A program made the translations under genes and the position numbers. From Caballeronia hypogeia (GTDB taxonomy: Bacteria > Pseudomonadota > Gammaproteobacteria > Burkholderiales > Burkholderiaceae): a stretch of DNA of 64,000 nucleotides. The notes under the pieces were generated by a model, which searched no databases, was not told where the DNA came from, and saw nothing but the letters and a program-made list of their open reading frames with translations. Within the stretch, counting starts at the first letter, position 1. Each line of letters opens with the position of its first letter. Below are positions 44,414 through 52,644 of the stretch, piece after piece. The stretch covers positions 1 through 64,000 of the forward strand of contig NZ_FCOA02000023.1 in NCBI RefSeq assembly GCF_001544875.2, read 5' to 3'.

Positions 44414-46690
44414 TCAGACCGTAGCTTGCGTCGCGTCGCCGCGATCCACGAACTCGATGTCCAGATTGCCTTCCTCCGACTGCGAGAGCCGGATTTCGGC
44501 GGGCGTGGCGCCCGTCGCCATGCGTGTGAGCAATTCGCGCGAGACGGTGGGCAGCATGCGCTGATCGAGAAACGCGTCTATGCCGCGTGCGCCCGAATCG
44601 CGCGACAGGCTCAGCTCGGCGAGCGACGCGATCAGCGAGTCGTCGCAGACGAGCGTCACGTCGTGCTGACGTTTGAGCCGCTCCGTGATTTTCGCGATCT
44701 TCAGGCGCACGATGCTGCCGAGCGCCTCCACATCGAGCGGCCGATACACCAGCGTCTGAAAGCGCGCGAGCAACGCCGGCTGAAAGTGCTTCACGAGCGG
44801 CTCGTGAATCGCCTCGACGAGCGCGGCATGCGCGATGTCCGGATTGTCCGCCGTCACGTCGTGAATCTGCTCGCTGCCGAGGTTGGCGGTCATCAGGATC
44901 ACGCAGTTGCGGAAGTCGATTTCGCGGCCTTCTCCGTCGCGCATCGAGCCGCGGTCGAACACCTGATAGAACATGTCGAGCACGTCGCGATGCGCCTTCT
45001 CGACTTCATCGAGCAGCACGACGCTGTAAGGACGCTGACGCACCGCTTCGGTGAGCACGCCGCCGCGCCCGTAGCCGACATAACCCGGCGGCGAACCCTT
45101 CAGTTGCGAGACGGTGTGCGCCTCCTGATACTCCGACATGTTGATGGTCGTGAGCGCAGCCTCGCCGCCGAACAGCGTGTCGGCGAGCGCGAGCGCCGTT
45201 TCCGTCTTGCCCACGCCCGAGGTCCCCGTCAGCAGGAACACGCCGAGCGGGGCGTGCTCGCTCTTGAGCCCGGCCTTCGCGGTGCGCAGGCTTTGCGCGA
45301 GCATGCCGAGCGCGTCGTCCTGCGCGACCACGCGATTGCGCAATTGATCTTCCAGCGTGAGCAGACCCAGGAGTTCGTCTTCGACGAGATTGCCCACGGG
45401 CACGCCGGTCCATTCGGCGACCACGCGGGCGATGGCCTGGGCATCGACATCGGCGAAGATCAACGGCGTCTTGCCCTGCGCCTGAGCGAGCGCGTGCCGG
45501 GCGGCGGCGAACGCACGCGCATCGGGCGAAGTCTGGCCGTCGCCGCGCTGCTGCAGCAACGCGCGCACCAGCGACAACTCGCGCTCGTAGCGCGTTTCGA
45601 TGTCACTCAGCGAGCATTGCGCCTCGACGATCGCGGCATCGACCGATGCGCGGCGCGCGGCGAGATGGTCGATGCCAGCGCGTTCGTCGGCGTCGAGCGT
45701 CGCGCGTTCGAGTTCGAGCGCCGCCAGCGACGCGCGCGCACGCTGCAGTTCGGCGGGTGGCGCTTCGAGACCCATGCGCACGCGCGCGGCGGCGGTGTCG
45801 ATGAGGTCGACGGCCTTGTCCGGCAGTTGCCGCGCCGGAATATAACGGCGCGAGAGCCGCACCGCGGCGATGATAGCTTCGTCGCGGATGTGCACGTCGT
45901 GGTGTGTCGCGTAGCGTGTAGCCAGCCCACGCAGCATGAGGCACGCGGCGTCGTCGCCGGGCTCTTCGACCTTGACCATCTGGAAACGCCGTTCCAGTGC
46001 GGCGTCGCGCTCGAAATATTCTTTGTACTCGGACCAGGTGGTCGCCGCGATGGTGCGCAGTTCGCCGCGCGCGAGCGCCGGCTTGAGCAGGTTGGCCGCG
46101 TCCGAGCCGCCGGCCGCGTTGCCCGCGCCGATCAGCGTGTGCGCCTCGTCGATGAACAGCACGACCGGCGTCGCCGAGGCCTTCACTTCGTCGATCACGT
46201 TCTTCAGGCGTTGCTCGAATTCGCCCTTGACGCCCGCGCCGGCCTGCAGCAGGCCGAGATCCAGCGTGAGGATGCGCACGTCGCGCAGCAGCGCGGGCAC
46301 GTCGCCGGCCGCGATGCGCAGCGCGAGTCCTTCCACGAGCGCCGTCTTGCCGACGCCCGGCTCCCCCACGAGGATAGGGTTGTTCTTGCGGCGGCGCACC
46401 AGCACGTCGATCATCTGCTGGACTTCGCGGTCGCGGCCGAACACCGGATCGATTTCGGCGCGCCGCGCCTTGTCGGTCAGATCGATCGCGAAACGGGCGA
46501 GCGCCTCGCCATCGACGGAGCGTTGCGACTCGGGTTTCACGGATGACGGCGCGTCGATTTCGTTTCCTTCGGCGGGCTCCTCTTCGGGCGCGGGCGCGTT
46601 CTCGCACGTCGAGCGCCCGAGGCGCGGCACCAGACGTTCGATCTGCGCGCCGGACAGGGAAAAGAGCGGCCACGCGTCCTGCGTGCGCAT
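44414..46690 (-). CDS. tssH: Type VI secretion ATPase ClpV/TssH, N-terminal domain missing
   Basis: A 758-residue Clp/Hsp100 ATPase that in type VI secretion disassembles the contracted TssB/TssC sheath. Two AAA+ modules are intact: Walker A GEPGVGKTA at 109-117 and Walker B VVLFIDEAH in the first, GTSGVGKTE near 490 and VVLLDEVEKAH in the second, with a coiled-coil M region between. Family members usually have about 860-900 residues; here the N-terminal Clp-N domain that binds the sheath is absent. The frame upstream of ATG 46690 meets a stop at 46772-46774 with no Clp-N-like sequence, indicating a deletion or rearrangement at this point. Probably non-functional in secretion, though the ATPase core may still be made. 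Confidence 0.85.
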   Translation of the reverse strand: MRTQDAWPLFSLSGAQIERLVPRLGRSTCENAPAPEEEPAEGNEIDAPSSVKPESQRSVDGEALARFAIDLTDKARRAEIDPVFGRDREVQQMIDVLVRRRKNNPILVGEPGVGKTALVEGLALRIAAGDVPALLRDVRILTLDLGLLQAGAGVKGEFEQRLKNVIDEVKASATPVVLFIDEAHTLIGAGNAAGGSDAANLLKPALARGELRTIAATTWSEYKEYFERDAALERRFQMVKVEEPGDDAACLMLRGLATRYATHHDVHIRDEAIIAAVRLSRRYIPARQLPDKAVDLIDTAAARVRMGLEAPPAELQRARASLAALELERATLDADERAGIDHLAARRASVDAAIVEAQCSLSDIETRYERELSLVRALLQQRGDGQTSPDARAFAAARHALAQAQGKTPLIFADVDAQAIARVVAEWTGVPVGNLVEDELLGLLTLEDQLRNRVVAQDDALGMLAQSLRTAKAGLKSEHAPLGVFLLTGTSGVGKTETALALADTLFGGEAALTTINMSEYQEAHTVSQLKGSPPGYVGYGRGGVLTEAVRQRPYSVVLLDEVEKAHRDVLDMFYQVFDRGSMRDGEGREIDFRNCVILMTANLGSEQIHDVTADNPDIAHAALVEAIHEPLVKHFQPALLARFQTLVYRPLDVEALGSIVRLKIAKITERLKRQHDVTLVCDDSLIASLAELSLSRDSGARGIDAFLDQRMLPTVSRELLTRMATGATPAEIRLSQSEEGNLDIEFVDRGDATQATV

Positions 46691-48040
46691 CGCGTGCGGC
46701 GTGTCGATGATCGTGCGGGTATAAAATTGTTGATGGAAATTGCTGTTGAATTGTTGTGGGTTTTCTCTTACTCATGCGGATTTTCAAACACGTATCTCAT
46801 TGTTTATTAGCCATATTCCCGCAACTTTGACGGCAACCATGCTTCTTACAGTAATGATGTCTGCGCACCTCGCCAGGGTGCGTCAGTGGCGGGCGCTCGA
46901 CACAACTTCTTGGAGTTCAGATTTATAGCGACAATCCGGCAACTAGCCTCTTTATTACGGCACGTTGGGACGCTATTGCGAACAGTCAATCAGGCGGTTG
47001 CTTGAGCGCTCGTTGCTGTCGCGTTGCATGAGTCGTGACAGTCATGCTGCTGCCGTGGTTGAGGACATCGGAGTCGCTCGCTGGCGCTTCATCGAGACTG
47101 CCGCGCTGCGCCGGCTTTCACCTGTGCGGCTGACTCCTGCGCGCAACGCGCTAATGCGCAAGGAGACCACAGTGCAGCCCAAGTGCACGGATTTCGATGC
47201 ATGGTTGGTCTGCATTAACCCGTGGGTCGATGCGCGACGCAACCGCACACCTCTCACGCTTGACGGAATTCGCCCGAGCCGCTCCAGCATCTCATCGTTG
47301 AGCCCGACCTCGCGCGTGACGACCTCGACATCCAAGCGCCGCATCTGAATCAGAATCTTCAAAAGCTCGAACAGCCGTAACCCGGCGTTCGGACCGACGC
47401 CTGCCGTAGTCTCCATAACAGTCGTTCATTGAACCGATAGCGATGCGGCTTATATGGCCGGCGCTGGACCGGCACATACATGCGGTGTCCTCCCTTCGAG
47501 CCAAGCATTCCCCCGAGCTACGACGACGCCTCGACGTGGTCATGACGCTCTTTGCCCGCCTAGGTCCTGACAACGCGCGAGACTTTCAACGCCGCTTGCT
47601 TCAGCGCAGACGCGCTGCCCAAGGGTAGCGCCGTGCAATTCTTTGAAGTAGATAAGCCGCGGAATCTGGCGAAATCGGTGACGGTGGAGTAAGGCGGTGG
47701 GCGTTTTTCGTCACATTTAGCGTCTTTGAATGAGGTCCGCGCGAGTCGCGGACCGAACACCGTTGGAAGCAAGGGATTGCAGGTCTGCACCCCTCGCCAC
47801 GACTGGCCGCGCGCGGTCTAATCGAAAAGTTGCCGACAGGCGACAAAGTCCGCGTGGCCTCCTCGCATGAGCGCTGTAATCTACCGTTAGAAAATTGTAA
47901 GATTGCGCGGCGACATCCTTCCGACCTAGTCCAAGCCCCACGGTACCCGCGGCGGTACGGCGCACTCACCCTTCTCTCGGTGTAGTCGCTACCCTCGCGG
48001 CCAACTCCGAACGTTCCGCTATCCCGCATCCCGGTGAGTT
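46691..48040. other. Apparently decayed, gene-poor stretch
   Basis: No convincing gene is seen in about 1.35 kb. The GC drops abruptly just right of the truncated clpV gene (46720-46930 is AT-rich). On the minus strand near 47350-47280 a short frame encodes DVEVVTREVGLNDEMLERL, which resembles DVELVSRELSLSPVMLDRT in the hypothetical protein at 48041-48418, suggesting a degraded duplicate. An 8-bp inverted repeat (GGTCCGCG, 47734-47741, and its complement at 47747-47754) is present. No transposase or integrase remnant was recognised. Confidence 0.5.
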
Positions 48041-48418
48041 TCATGCCGGCGCTACGCTACCGCCGCCTTGAGACGCATCACGTCCTGATTCCAAAAAATC
48101 TGCGACCAGCATCTCCAGCCCTTCGTCTGACCATTCGTCTAGGTATTCTCGCAGGCGCTTGAACTCATGCGGGTCGCCGTCGCCCCGGCCGGCAAACCGG
48201 ACGTTCACCTCTGTTTCCAGAATCTCAGCCACGCATTGGAGGCAGTCCAATGCTCGCCGCGTGCGGTCGAGCATCACCGGCGACAAAGATAGTTCTCGAG
48301 AGACGAGCTCGACGTCGGACATTGCATCGGAGAGGAGACTTGCGGCCAGCTCGGCGGCAACGCGACGCGTTCGTTGGTCAAGCGGTGGGGCGGAGGGGGC
48401 GTGGTTGGACGTGGTCAT
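48041..48418 (-). CDS. Hypothetical protein downstream of HTH gene
   Basis: A 125-residue protein that I do not recognise. It is mostly helical by eye, with an acidic C-terminal half (FKRLREYLDEWSDEGLEMLV). The ATG at 48418 is the first in the plausible region; a longer frame to 48559 would overlap the HTH gene and reads Arg-rich. It is 112 bp after the HTH gene on the same strand and may share its transcript, so an operon of regulator and partner is possible. A short relative appears decayed near 47.3 kb. Confidence 0.5.
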   Translation of the reverse strand: MTTSNHAPSAPPLDQRTRRVAAELAASLLSDAMSDVELVSRELSLSPVMLDRTRRALDCLQCVAEILETEVNVRFAGRGDGDPHEFKRLREYLDEWSDEGLEMLVADFLESGRDASQGGGSVAPA

Positions 48419-48530
48419 TGCACGTCTAGCGGATTCATTTAGCCGCCGAACATCGCCATTGGTCGGACGATAAAGTCCGGGTGCCACTCGCGCCGGAGAT
48501 AAGTTACTGCGGGTCGGCGACCTAAGCGAC

Positions 48531-48791
48531 TCACCATTCCGAAATGGTCTTGCGGTCAATTTCCTCCGGTAGTCCGATACTCACTTCGAGCCCAACTGCC
48601 GAACACCAACTAAGCAACTGTTTAAAGCTAAGTTCGTCCGGATGCTTTTCCAGATAGGAAATGCGATTTTGACTTAGACCGACGCGGTACCCAACCTGCG
48701 CCTGGGTTAGCTTGCGCTGCTTCCGTTGGACGAGAAGGTACTGACCGACCTGTGATGCAGTCACGACTCGCTGCGGGGAGATAGTAGGCAT
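48531..48791 (-). CDS. XRE-family HTH protein, HipB-like
   Basis: An 86-residue single-domain Cro/cI-type helix-turn-helix protein (LTQAQVGYRVGLSQNRISYL), with a short C-terminal strand LLSWCSAVGLEVSIGL typical of HipB-like antitoxin/autoregulators. No HipA-like kinase gene follows; the downstream 125-residue protein is unrelated to HipA. Three CCG-N5-CGG dyads lie directly upstream and overlap its promoter, strongly suggesting autoregulation. No ribosome site is visible before ATG 48791. Confidence 0.8.
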   Translation of the reverse strand: MPTISPQRVVTASQVGQYLLVQRKQRKLTQAQVGYRVGLSQNRISYLEKHPDELSFKQLLSWCSAVGLEVSIGLPEEIDRKTISEW

Positions 48792-48798
48792 GGGAGAT

Positions 48799-48865
48799 AT
48801 CCGTTATTCGGCTATTTTCATTTTAGCCGATATACGGATAAATTCAGTTTAGCCGCTGAACGGAT
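48799..48865 (-). promoter_or_regulatory. Operator array of the HipB-like regulator
   Basis: Three 16-bp copies of ATCCGTNNNNCGGCTA (minus-strand sense) are present: two direct at 48850-48865 and 48824-48839, and one inverted at 48799-48814 next to the start codon. The latter two form a 16-bp near-perfect inverted repeat with a 9-base spacer. Each copy contains a CCG-N5-CGG dyad. A -10-like TAAAAT lies between the two proximal copies, so binding should repress the gene. Confidence 0.75.
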
Positions 48866-49050
48866 TTTGCAGACTCCAAGCGCTCGCGCCTCGCTTGAAT
48901 CCAGCAAGCTGCGGGCGCGCTACCCGCAAACCGAAGACGTGTCCGAGCCGCCTTAAAGTTGAAACCGCGCCAGGGCCGAGCCGCTCGACCGGCCCAGCGC
49001 TTCCGAAACCGGTGCGTCCAGTTCCAGAGTCAAGCAAACGCGCGCCGCAC

Positions 49051-49698
49051 TCAGGAGATGAGGAAAAGCCTCACGGAATCCACACCCAGGCTGATTCCAA
49101 GTCCAGCCAGCATTGCTCCCATCACCCATCGCTGCGCGAGCAGCAGTGCGGGTCGACCGTTGAGAAATTTGGCCATCCCGCTGGAGCCAACAGCGACAAA
49201 ACCATTCGCGACAGCGAACGCCGCAATCAGCAACGAGCCGAGCATGAGGGATTGGCCAAATACGTCGGTTCGCCGATGGTCGATAAACTGCGGCAGCAGC
49301 GAAATGAAAAGCATCGCCAGCTTCGGGTTCAGCAGGCTGGTCGTCGCACCCATTGCAAGCAGACGTAGCGGACGCTCCTGCGCCAACTGACGTACCTCGA
49401 ACGGTGAACGCCCTCCGGGCCTTACTGCTTGCCACGCAAGGTAAACGAGGTAAATCGAGCCCGCTGCGGCAAGAACCGTGCTCGCCCCTGGCACTTTGAG
49501 TACCAGCGCCGTGATTCCGAACGCGGCACTGAACATGTAGAACAGGTATCCGAGCATCACCCCGCCCAGAGAGATGAGGCCGGCGGCGCGCCCTTGCGCG
49601 ACCGAACGCGACATCACGTAGACCATGTTCGGGCCCGGCGTAATCGCGAGCATCCCGCCCACCGCAAGGAATTGGTACATCGACCCGGCGTCTTGCAT
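49051..49698 (-). CDS. LysE/RhtB-family amino acid exporter
   Basis: A 215-residue membrane protein with about six hydrophobic helices. The N-terminal AITPGPNMVYVMSRSVAQGRAAGL is the family signature, followed by GVMLGYLFYM and TTSLLNPKLAMLFISLLPQF. It exports amino acids or homoserine-lactone-type compounds. ATG 49698 is preceded by GAAGGTG. It is divergent from a LysR-type regulator gene, the standard arrangement for exporter induction. Confidence 0.88.
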   Translation of the reverse strand: MQDAGSMYQFLAVGGMLAITPGPNMVYVMSRSVAQGRAAGLISLGGVMLGYLFYMFSAAFGITALVLKVPGASTVLAAAGSIYLVYLAWQAVRPGGRSPFEVRQLAQERPLRLLAMGATTSLLNPKLAMLFISLLPQFIDHRRTDVFGQSLMLGSLLIAAFAVANGFVAVGSSGMAKFLNGRPALLLAQRWVMGAMLAGLGISLGVDSVRLFLIS

Positions 49699-49803
49699 TG
49701 CGCTTCACCTTCAAAAGAATCTTGCTGAACTCGATTGTCGGCCCCTGCGACCATGAAGAGAAACAAATTAAACTGAGCGTACTCGTCAGATTCTCTGAAT
49801 AAT

Positions 49804-50655
49804 ATGAAGAAGCTCGATTTGGATGTTCTCGAGATGGTTGTAGCGGTTGCAGACTCGGGTTCGTTCGCCAGGGCGGCCCAAACCGTGTTTCGGTCGCCGT
49901 CTGCCGTCAGCATGCAAATCAAGACCATCGAGGAAGCGCTCGGAAAGCAACTGTTCCTCCGGGACACCCGCAATGTCTCAGCAACAGCGGAAGGCAAGAG
50001 ACTGGCGGACTATGGCCGTCGGATGCTCGAGATGCGTGACGAGGCGTGGGCATCCATAGTGCGTCCCGAGGTAGAGGGCCAGGTAACGATTGGTGTCCCC
50101 GATGACTATGTCTCGTCGTTGTTGCCTCAGGTGCTGGCAAGGTTCGCAGTGATGCATCCACGGGTGGACATTCGCGTTATCGGTCAACCCAGCGCCGCGC
50201 TCATGCCAATGGTCGACGACGGCACCATTGACCTTGCGTGCCTCACGAAAGGAAAGGGAGTCTCAGGCGAATTCATCAGGCATGAGCAGATGGTGTGGAC
50301 CGGGTCGCCAAAGCGGAAAATTTGGTTGGAGCGTCCATTACCAATCGCCGTTTTCGCCGACGGCAGCACGGCGCGCGACCGTGCTGTACGGGCGCTTCGT
50401 AGAGAAAACATCACATTCCGGATGTCGTTTGAAAGCCCGAGCTTCCTCGGTTTGCTCTCGATGGTGGAGGCCGGCCTTGCTATTGCACCTCTCGCCAAAT
50501 GCAGCATCCCAGCACATCTCGTTCAACTGTCCGAGATTGACGGTGTTCCCGCGATGAACGAGGTCGAGGTCGTGCTTGTCCGCAGCGCCCGTTCTGCCCG
50601 ACCTCCATGTGAATTTCTGGCTCAGCAGATTCTCGAAGAATGGAAAGTCGCATGA
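49804..50655 (+). CDS. LysR-family transcriptional regulator
   Basis: A 283-residue LysR protein: helix-turn-helix around residues 18-45 (GSFARAAQTVFRSPSAVSMQ), then the effector-binding domain beginning at EGQVTIGVPDDYVSSLLPQV. The IKTIEEALGKQLFLRDTRNV linker is standard. It should regulate the divergent LysE exporter gene; the 105-bp gap between the two starts carries AT-rich promoter sequence. Effector is presumably the exported amino acid. Confidence 0.87.
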   Translation: MKKLDLDVLEMVVAVADSGSFARAAQTVFRSPSAVSMQIKTIEEALGKQLFLRDTRNVSATAEGKRLADYGRRMLEMRDEAWASIVRPEVEGQVTIGVPDDYVSSLLPQVLARFAVMHPRVDIRVIGQPSAALMPMVDDGTIDLACLTKGKGVSGEFIRHEQMVWTGSPKRKIWLERPLPIAVFADGSTARDRAVRALRRENITFRMSFESPSFLGLLSMVEAGLAIAPLAKCSIPAHLVQLSEIDGVPAMNEVEVVLVRSARSARPPCEFLAQQILEEWKVA

Positions 50656-50752
50656 GGGAAATCGAGACGTCGCTTGTCTCAGTCGATGAATAGACTGTCC
50701 TTCACTCAGTCGAGCCGCTTCCCTCTGCTCGGCAATTGACGGAGAGACAACC

Positions 50753-51193
50753 ATGGGCAATTCATATCAGGGTCGTTACTGCGGCGTTTGCGAGCACGAA
50801 CTCCCACACGGCTATTTCAGCCTTTCGAAGCGTAGCCAAACCGTAACCGGCAGCGAACCCGGCGTCGTCTTGGTTTCAGACGATGAAGGATTGACCGACT
50901 TTTGCAGCCAGGGATGCGCCGAGTACGCCGAGGCGGCCATCAGTTCGACCCTGAGCTCGCCGTATCCCGGACCCGGTCAGACAGTCCCTTGCTCGCTTTG
51001 CCTGCGACCGGTGGACCGGACGTCGCCTCACGTCTCTGTCAGCATGTCGGAGTTCGAAGACGCGTCCGAACCGTGGCTCGTCTCCGCTCGAGTTGTTGAC
51101 GAGCGCGAACTGGCTGTCTACTGCCATGGTTGCGCCGAGCCTCGACTTGCTTCCATGAGCTTCGACGAATCGGAGTTGGGTGTCGGAGCATGA
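50753..51193 (+). CDS. Hypothetical protein with two cysteine zinc-knuckle pairs
   Basis: A 146-residue protein I do not recognise. It contains two similar halves, each with paired cysteines: YCGVCEHEL ... DFCSQGCAEYAE and VPCSLCLRPV ... VYCHGCAEPR. This layout (CxxC then CxxxC or CxxC) suggests two treble-clef or zinc-ribbon modules from a duplication. GGAGAG lies upstream of ATG 50753. Its stop overlaps the next start (ATGA at 51190), coupling it to the receiver-domain protein, so it is probably a partner or nucleic-acid-binding adaptor in a three-gene cassette. Confidence 0.7.
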   Translation: MGNSYQGRYCGVCEHELPHGYFSLSKRSQTVTGSEPGVVLVSDDEGLTDFCSQGCAEYAEAAISSTLSSPYPGPGQTVPCSLCLRPVDRTSPHVSVSMSEFEDASEPWLVSARVVDERELAVYCHGCAEPRLASMSFDESELGVGA

Positions 51194-51492
51194 GAGTGTT
51201 TCTCGACGACGAGCGCGCCACCCCGGAGGGTTGGACTCGTATCTACTGGCCGAACGAGGCAATCAGGCTGCTCGAAACCGGAGTCGTCGAGGAGCTCAGC
51301 CTCGACCATGACCTTGGAGACGACGAGCGTGGCACTGGCTACGACGTTGTCTTGTGGATTGAAGAAGCCGTTGCGCTTCGCAGCTTCCTACCACCGAAAA
51401 TTTACGTACACTCTGCGAATAGCTCGGCACGAGCGAAAATGGAATCGGGCGTACTGGCCATCGAACGCCTTGTACTCAAACAAAACAAATAA
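51190..51492 (+). CDS. Cyclic-phosphate-processing receiver domain protein (cREC)
   Basis: A 100-residue stand-alone receiver-like domain. The motifs MRVFLDDERATPEGW, ELSLDHDLGDDERGTGYDV and KIYVHSANSSARAKM are those of the family predicted to act on cyclic nucleotide or RNA 2',3'-cyclic phosphate ends, often found with RNA-repair and conflict genes. The acidic residues of the active site (DD near residue 6 and DHDLGDD near 38-44) are present. It starts inside the stop of the zinc-knuckle gene and is followed after 10 bp by the UDG-like gene. Confidence 0.82.
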   Translation: MRVFLDDERATPEGWTRIYWPNEAIRLLETGVVEELSLDHDLGDDERGTGYDVVLWIEEAVALRSFLPPKIYVHSANSSARAKMESGVLAIERLVLKQNK

Positions 51493-51502
51493 CCAGCACC
51501 CC

Positions 51503-52237
51503 ATGAACCACCTCGATTTGTCGTTTGACCACCTGTTCGAAGCTCGCGACCAACTCAAGTGGTGGCCTTGGGTCGGAAGTGAATTCGCGAGGTCCGCTGT
51601 CAAAACAATGGTTCTAGGCGAGAGCGTTTACCGTTGGTCGAAAGGCGAAGCGTTCGACAAGCGATATGCGCTGACGTCTGGTCTGCGCGTAACGCACAGT
51701 AACCACGCACTCGATTTCGGCAGGAAGTCACGCTATGTTCGAAACATCGAGCGCGCGATATTTCAGCGGCGCAATCCGAGCGACGCGCAGAAACAGATGC
51801 TCTGGTCGTCCGTCATCTATCACAACCTCGTACTGGAGGCGATGGAGTCCGTAAAGCATCGACCGGAGGAGAAGCAGTATCAAAAGGGATGGACCGCAGC
51901 GTTGGACCTGTTCGACGTGATGAGCGTGGAGCAGTGCTTGGTTTTTGGAGTAGAGTCGCTCAACGCGCTTCGGCTGGCCTCGCGTGAGGAAAAGCTGCGC
52001 TGCAGCGGTGAAAGACATCCGACGAAAGTCGGGCGATTTTGTGCTCGGTCAGCGGTGGTCCACACGAGGAGCGGGAGGCCGGTGAAGCTCTTGTTTGTTC
52101 GCCATCCAAGCAGCTTTTTCAGCTGGCGGAAGTGGGCACCGGTAGTCGGAGCCGGACTGAACTGGGATTTTGCCGAGGCTCTGCCAACTCCCGAGGCCCA
52201 AATCCCAGAGCCTGTTGCGCTGACGTTGGCCGCGTAG
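51503..52237 (+). CDS. Uracil-DNA-glycosylase-like protein
   Basis: A 244-residue protein with faint but ordered resemblance to the uracil-DNA glycosylase superfamily: an early strand VKTMVLGESVYRW (compare LGE/QDPY-type motif I), a middle SSVIYHNLVLEAM (motif with aromatic-Asn), then LFDVMSVEQCLVFGVESLNAL and a late LLFVRHPSSFFSWRKW (compare the HPS motif). The catalytic residues do not match a classical enzyme exactly, so it may recognise rather than excise a base. ATG 51503 is 10 bp after the receiver gene. Assignment is inference from motif order only. Confidence 0.55.
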   Translation: MNHLDLSFDHLFEARDQLKWWPWVGSEFARSAVKTMVLGESVYRWSKGEAFDKRYALTSGLRVTHSNHALDFGRKSRYVRNIERAIFQRRNPSDAQKQMLWSSVIYHNLVLEAMESVKHRPEEKQYQKGWTAALDLFDVMSVEQCLVFGVESLNALRLASREEKLRCSGERHPTKVGRFCARSAVVHTRSGRPVKLLFVRHPSSFFSWRKWAPVVGAGLNWDFAEALPTPEAQIPEPVALTLAA

Positions 52238-52287
52238 GGAGCGTTGCGCGAGCGCGCCTCGTGACGTCGGCATGGTGGATTAAACAG

Positions 52288-52515
52288 ATGAGAAAAACTG
52301 AGCGCAACAGCGACGAAACTGCCGCAGTCGAGCGGGTGGCGAACGCGGCTCGAGAAGTTCAGTTGGCATCGCAGGCACTCAAAAAGGACTTCAATGCAGA
52401 GGCGGGCGCGCCCGGCCGGACATTGCCGCTGGCTCGGCGGACCGCAGCCATCGCCGAGCTCCAAGTTGCGCGCGATGCTTTTGACACGCTTCTCGCTCGG
52501 AACTCTCTGCACTGA
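52288..52515 (+). CDS. Small hypothetical protein
   Basis: A possible 75-residue protein with a long amphipathic helix pattern (ETAAVERVANAAREVQLASQ) and no recognised family. It starts at ATG 52288, 50 bp after the UDG-like gene, with no clear ribosome site, and could be the last gene of that cassette. Coding status is uncertain. Confidence 0.4.
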   Translation: MRKTERNSDETAAVERVANAAREVQLASQALKKDFNAEAGAPGRTLPLARRTAAIAELQVARDAFDTLLARNSLH

Positions 52516-52644
52516 ATCGACGAGTCTCGAGCGGGCGAAATCTGAAAGGATGCGCGCAACCCGTTTTCCAGACCTGCCGTCGTGAGGCGCGGTTCGCAGG
52601 TCGCTAAGCCTGAGCGTAGAGATTGATTGGGCGAGCCTTTCTGT

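Noticed and set aside
46965..47628. Small plus-strand frames in the decayed stretch as genes
   Set aside because: They lack ribosome sites and protein-like composition, and overlap a minus-strand frame with better, though fragmentary, similarity.
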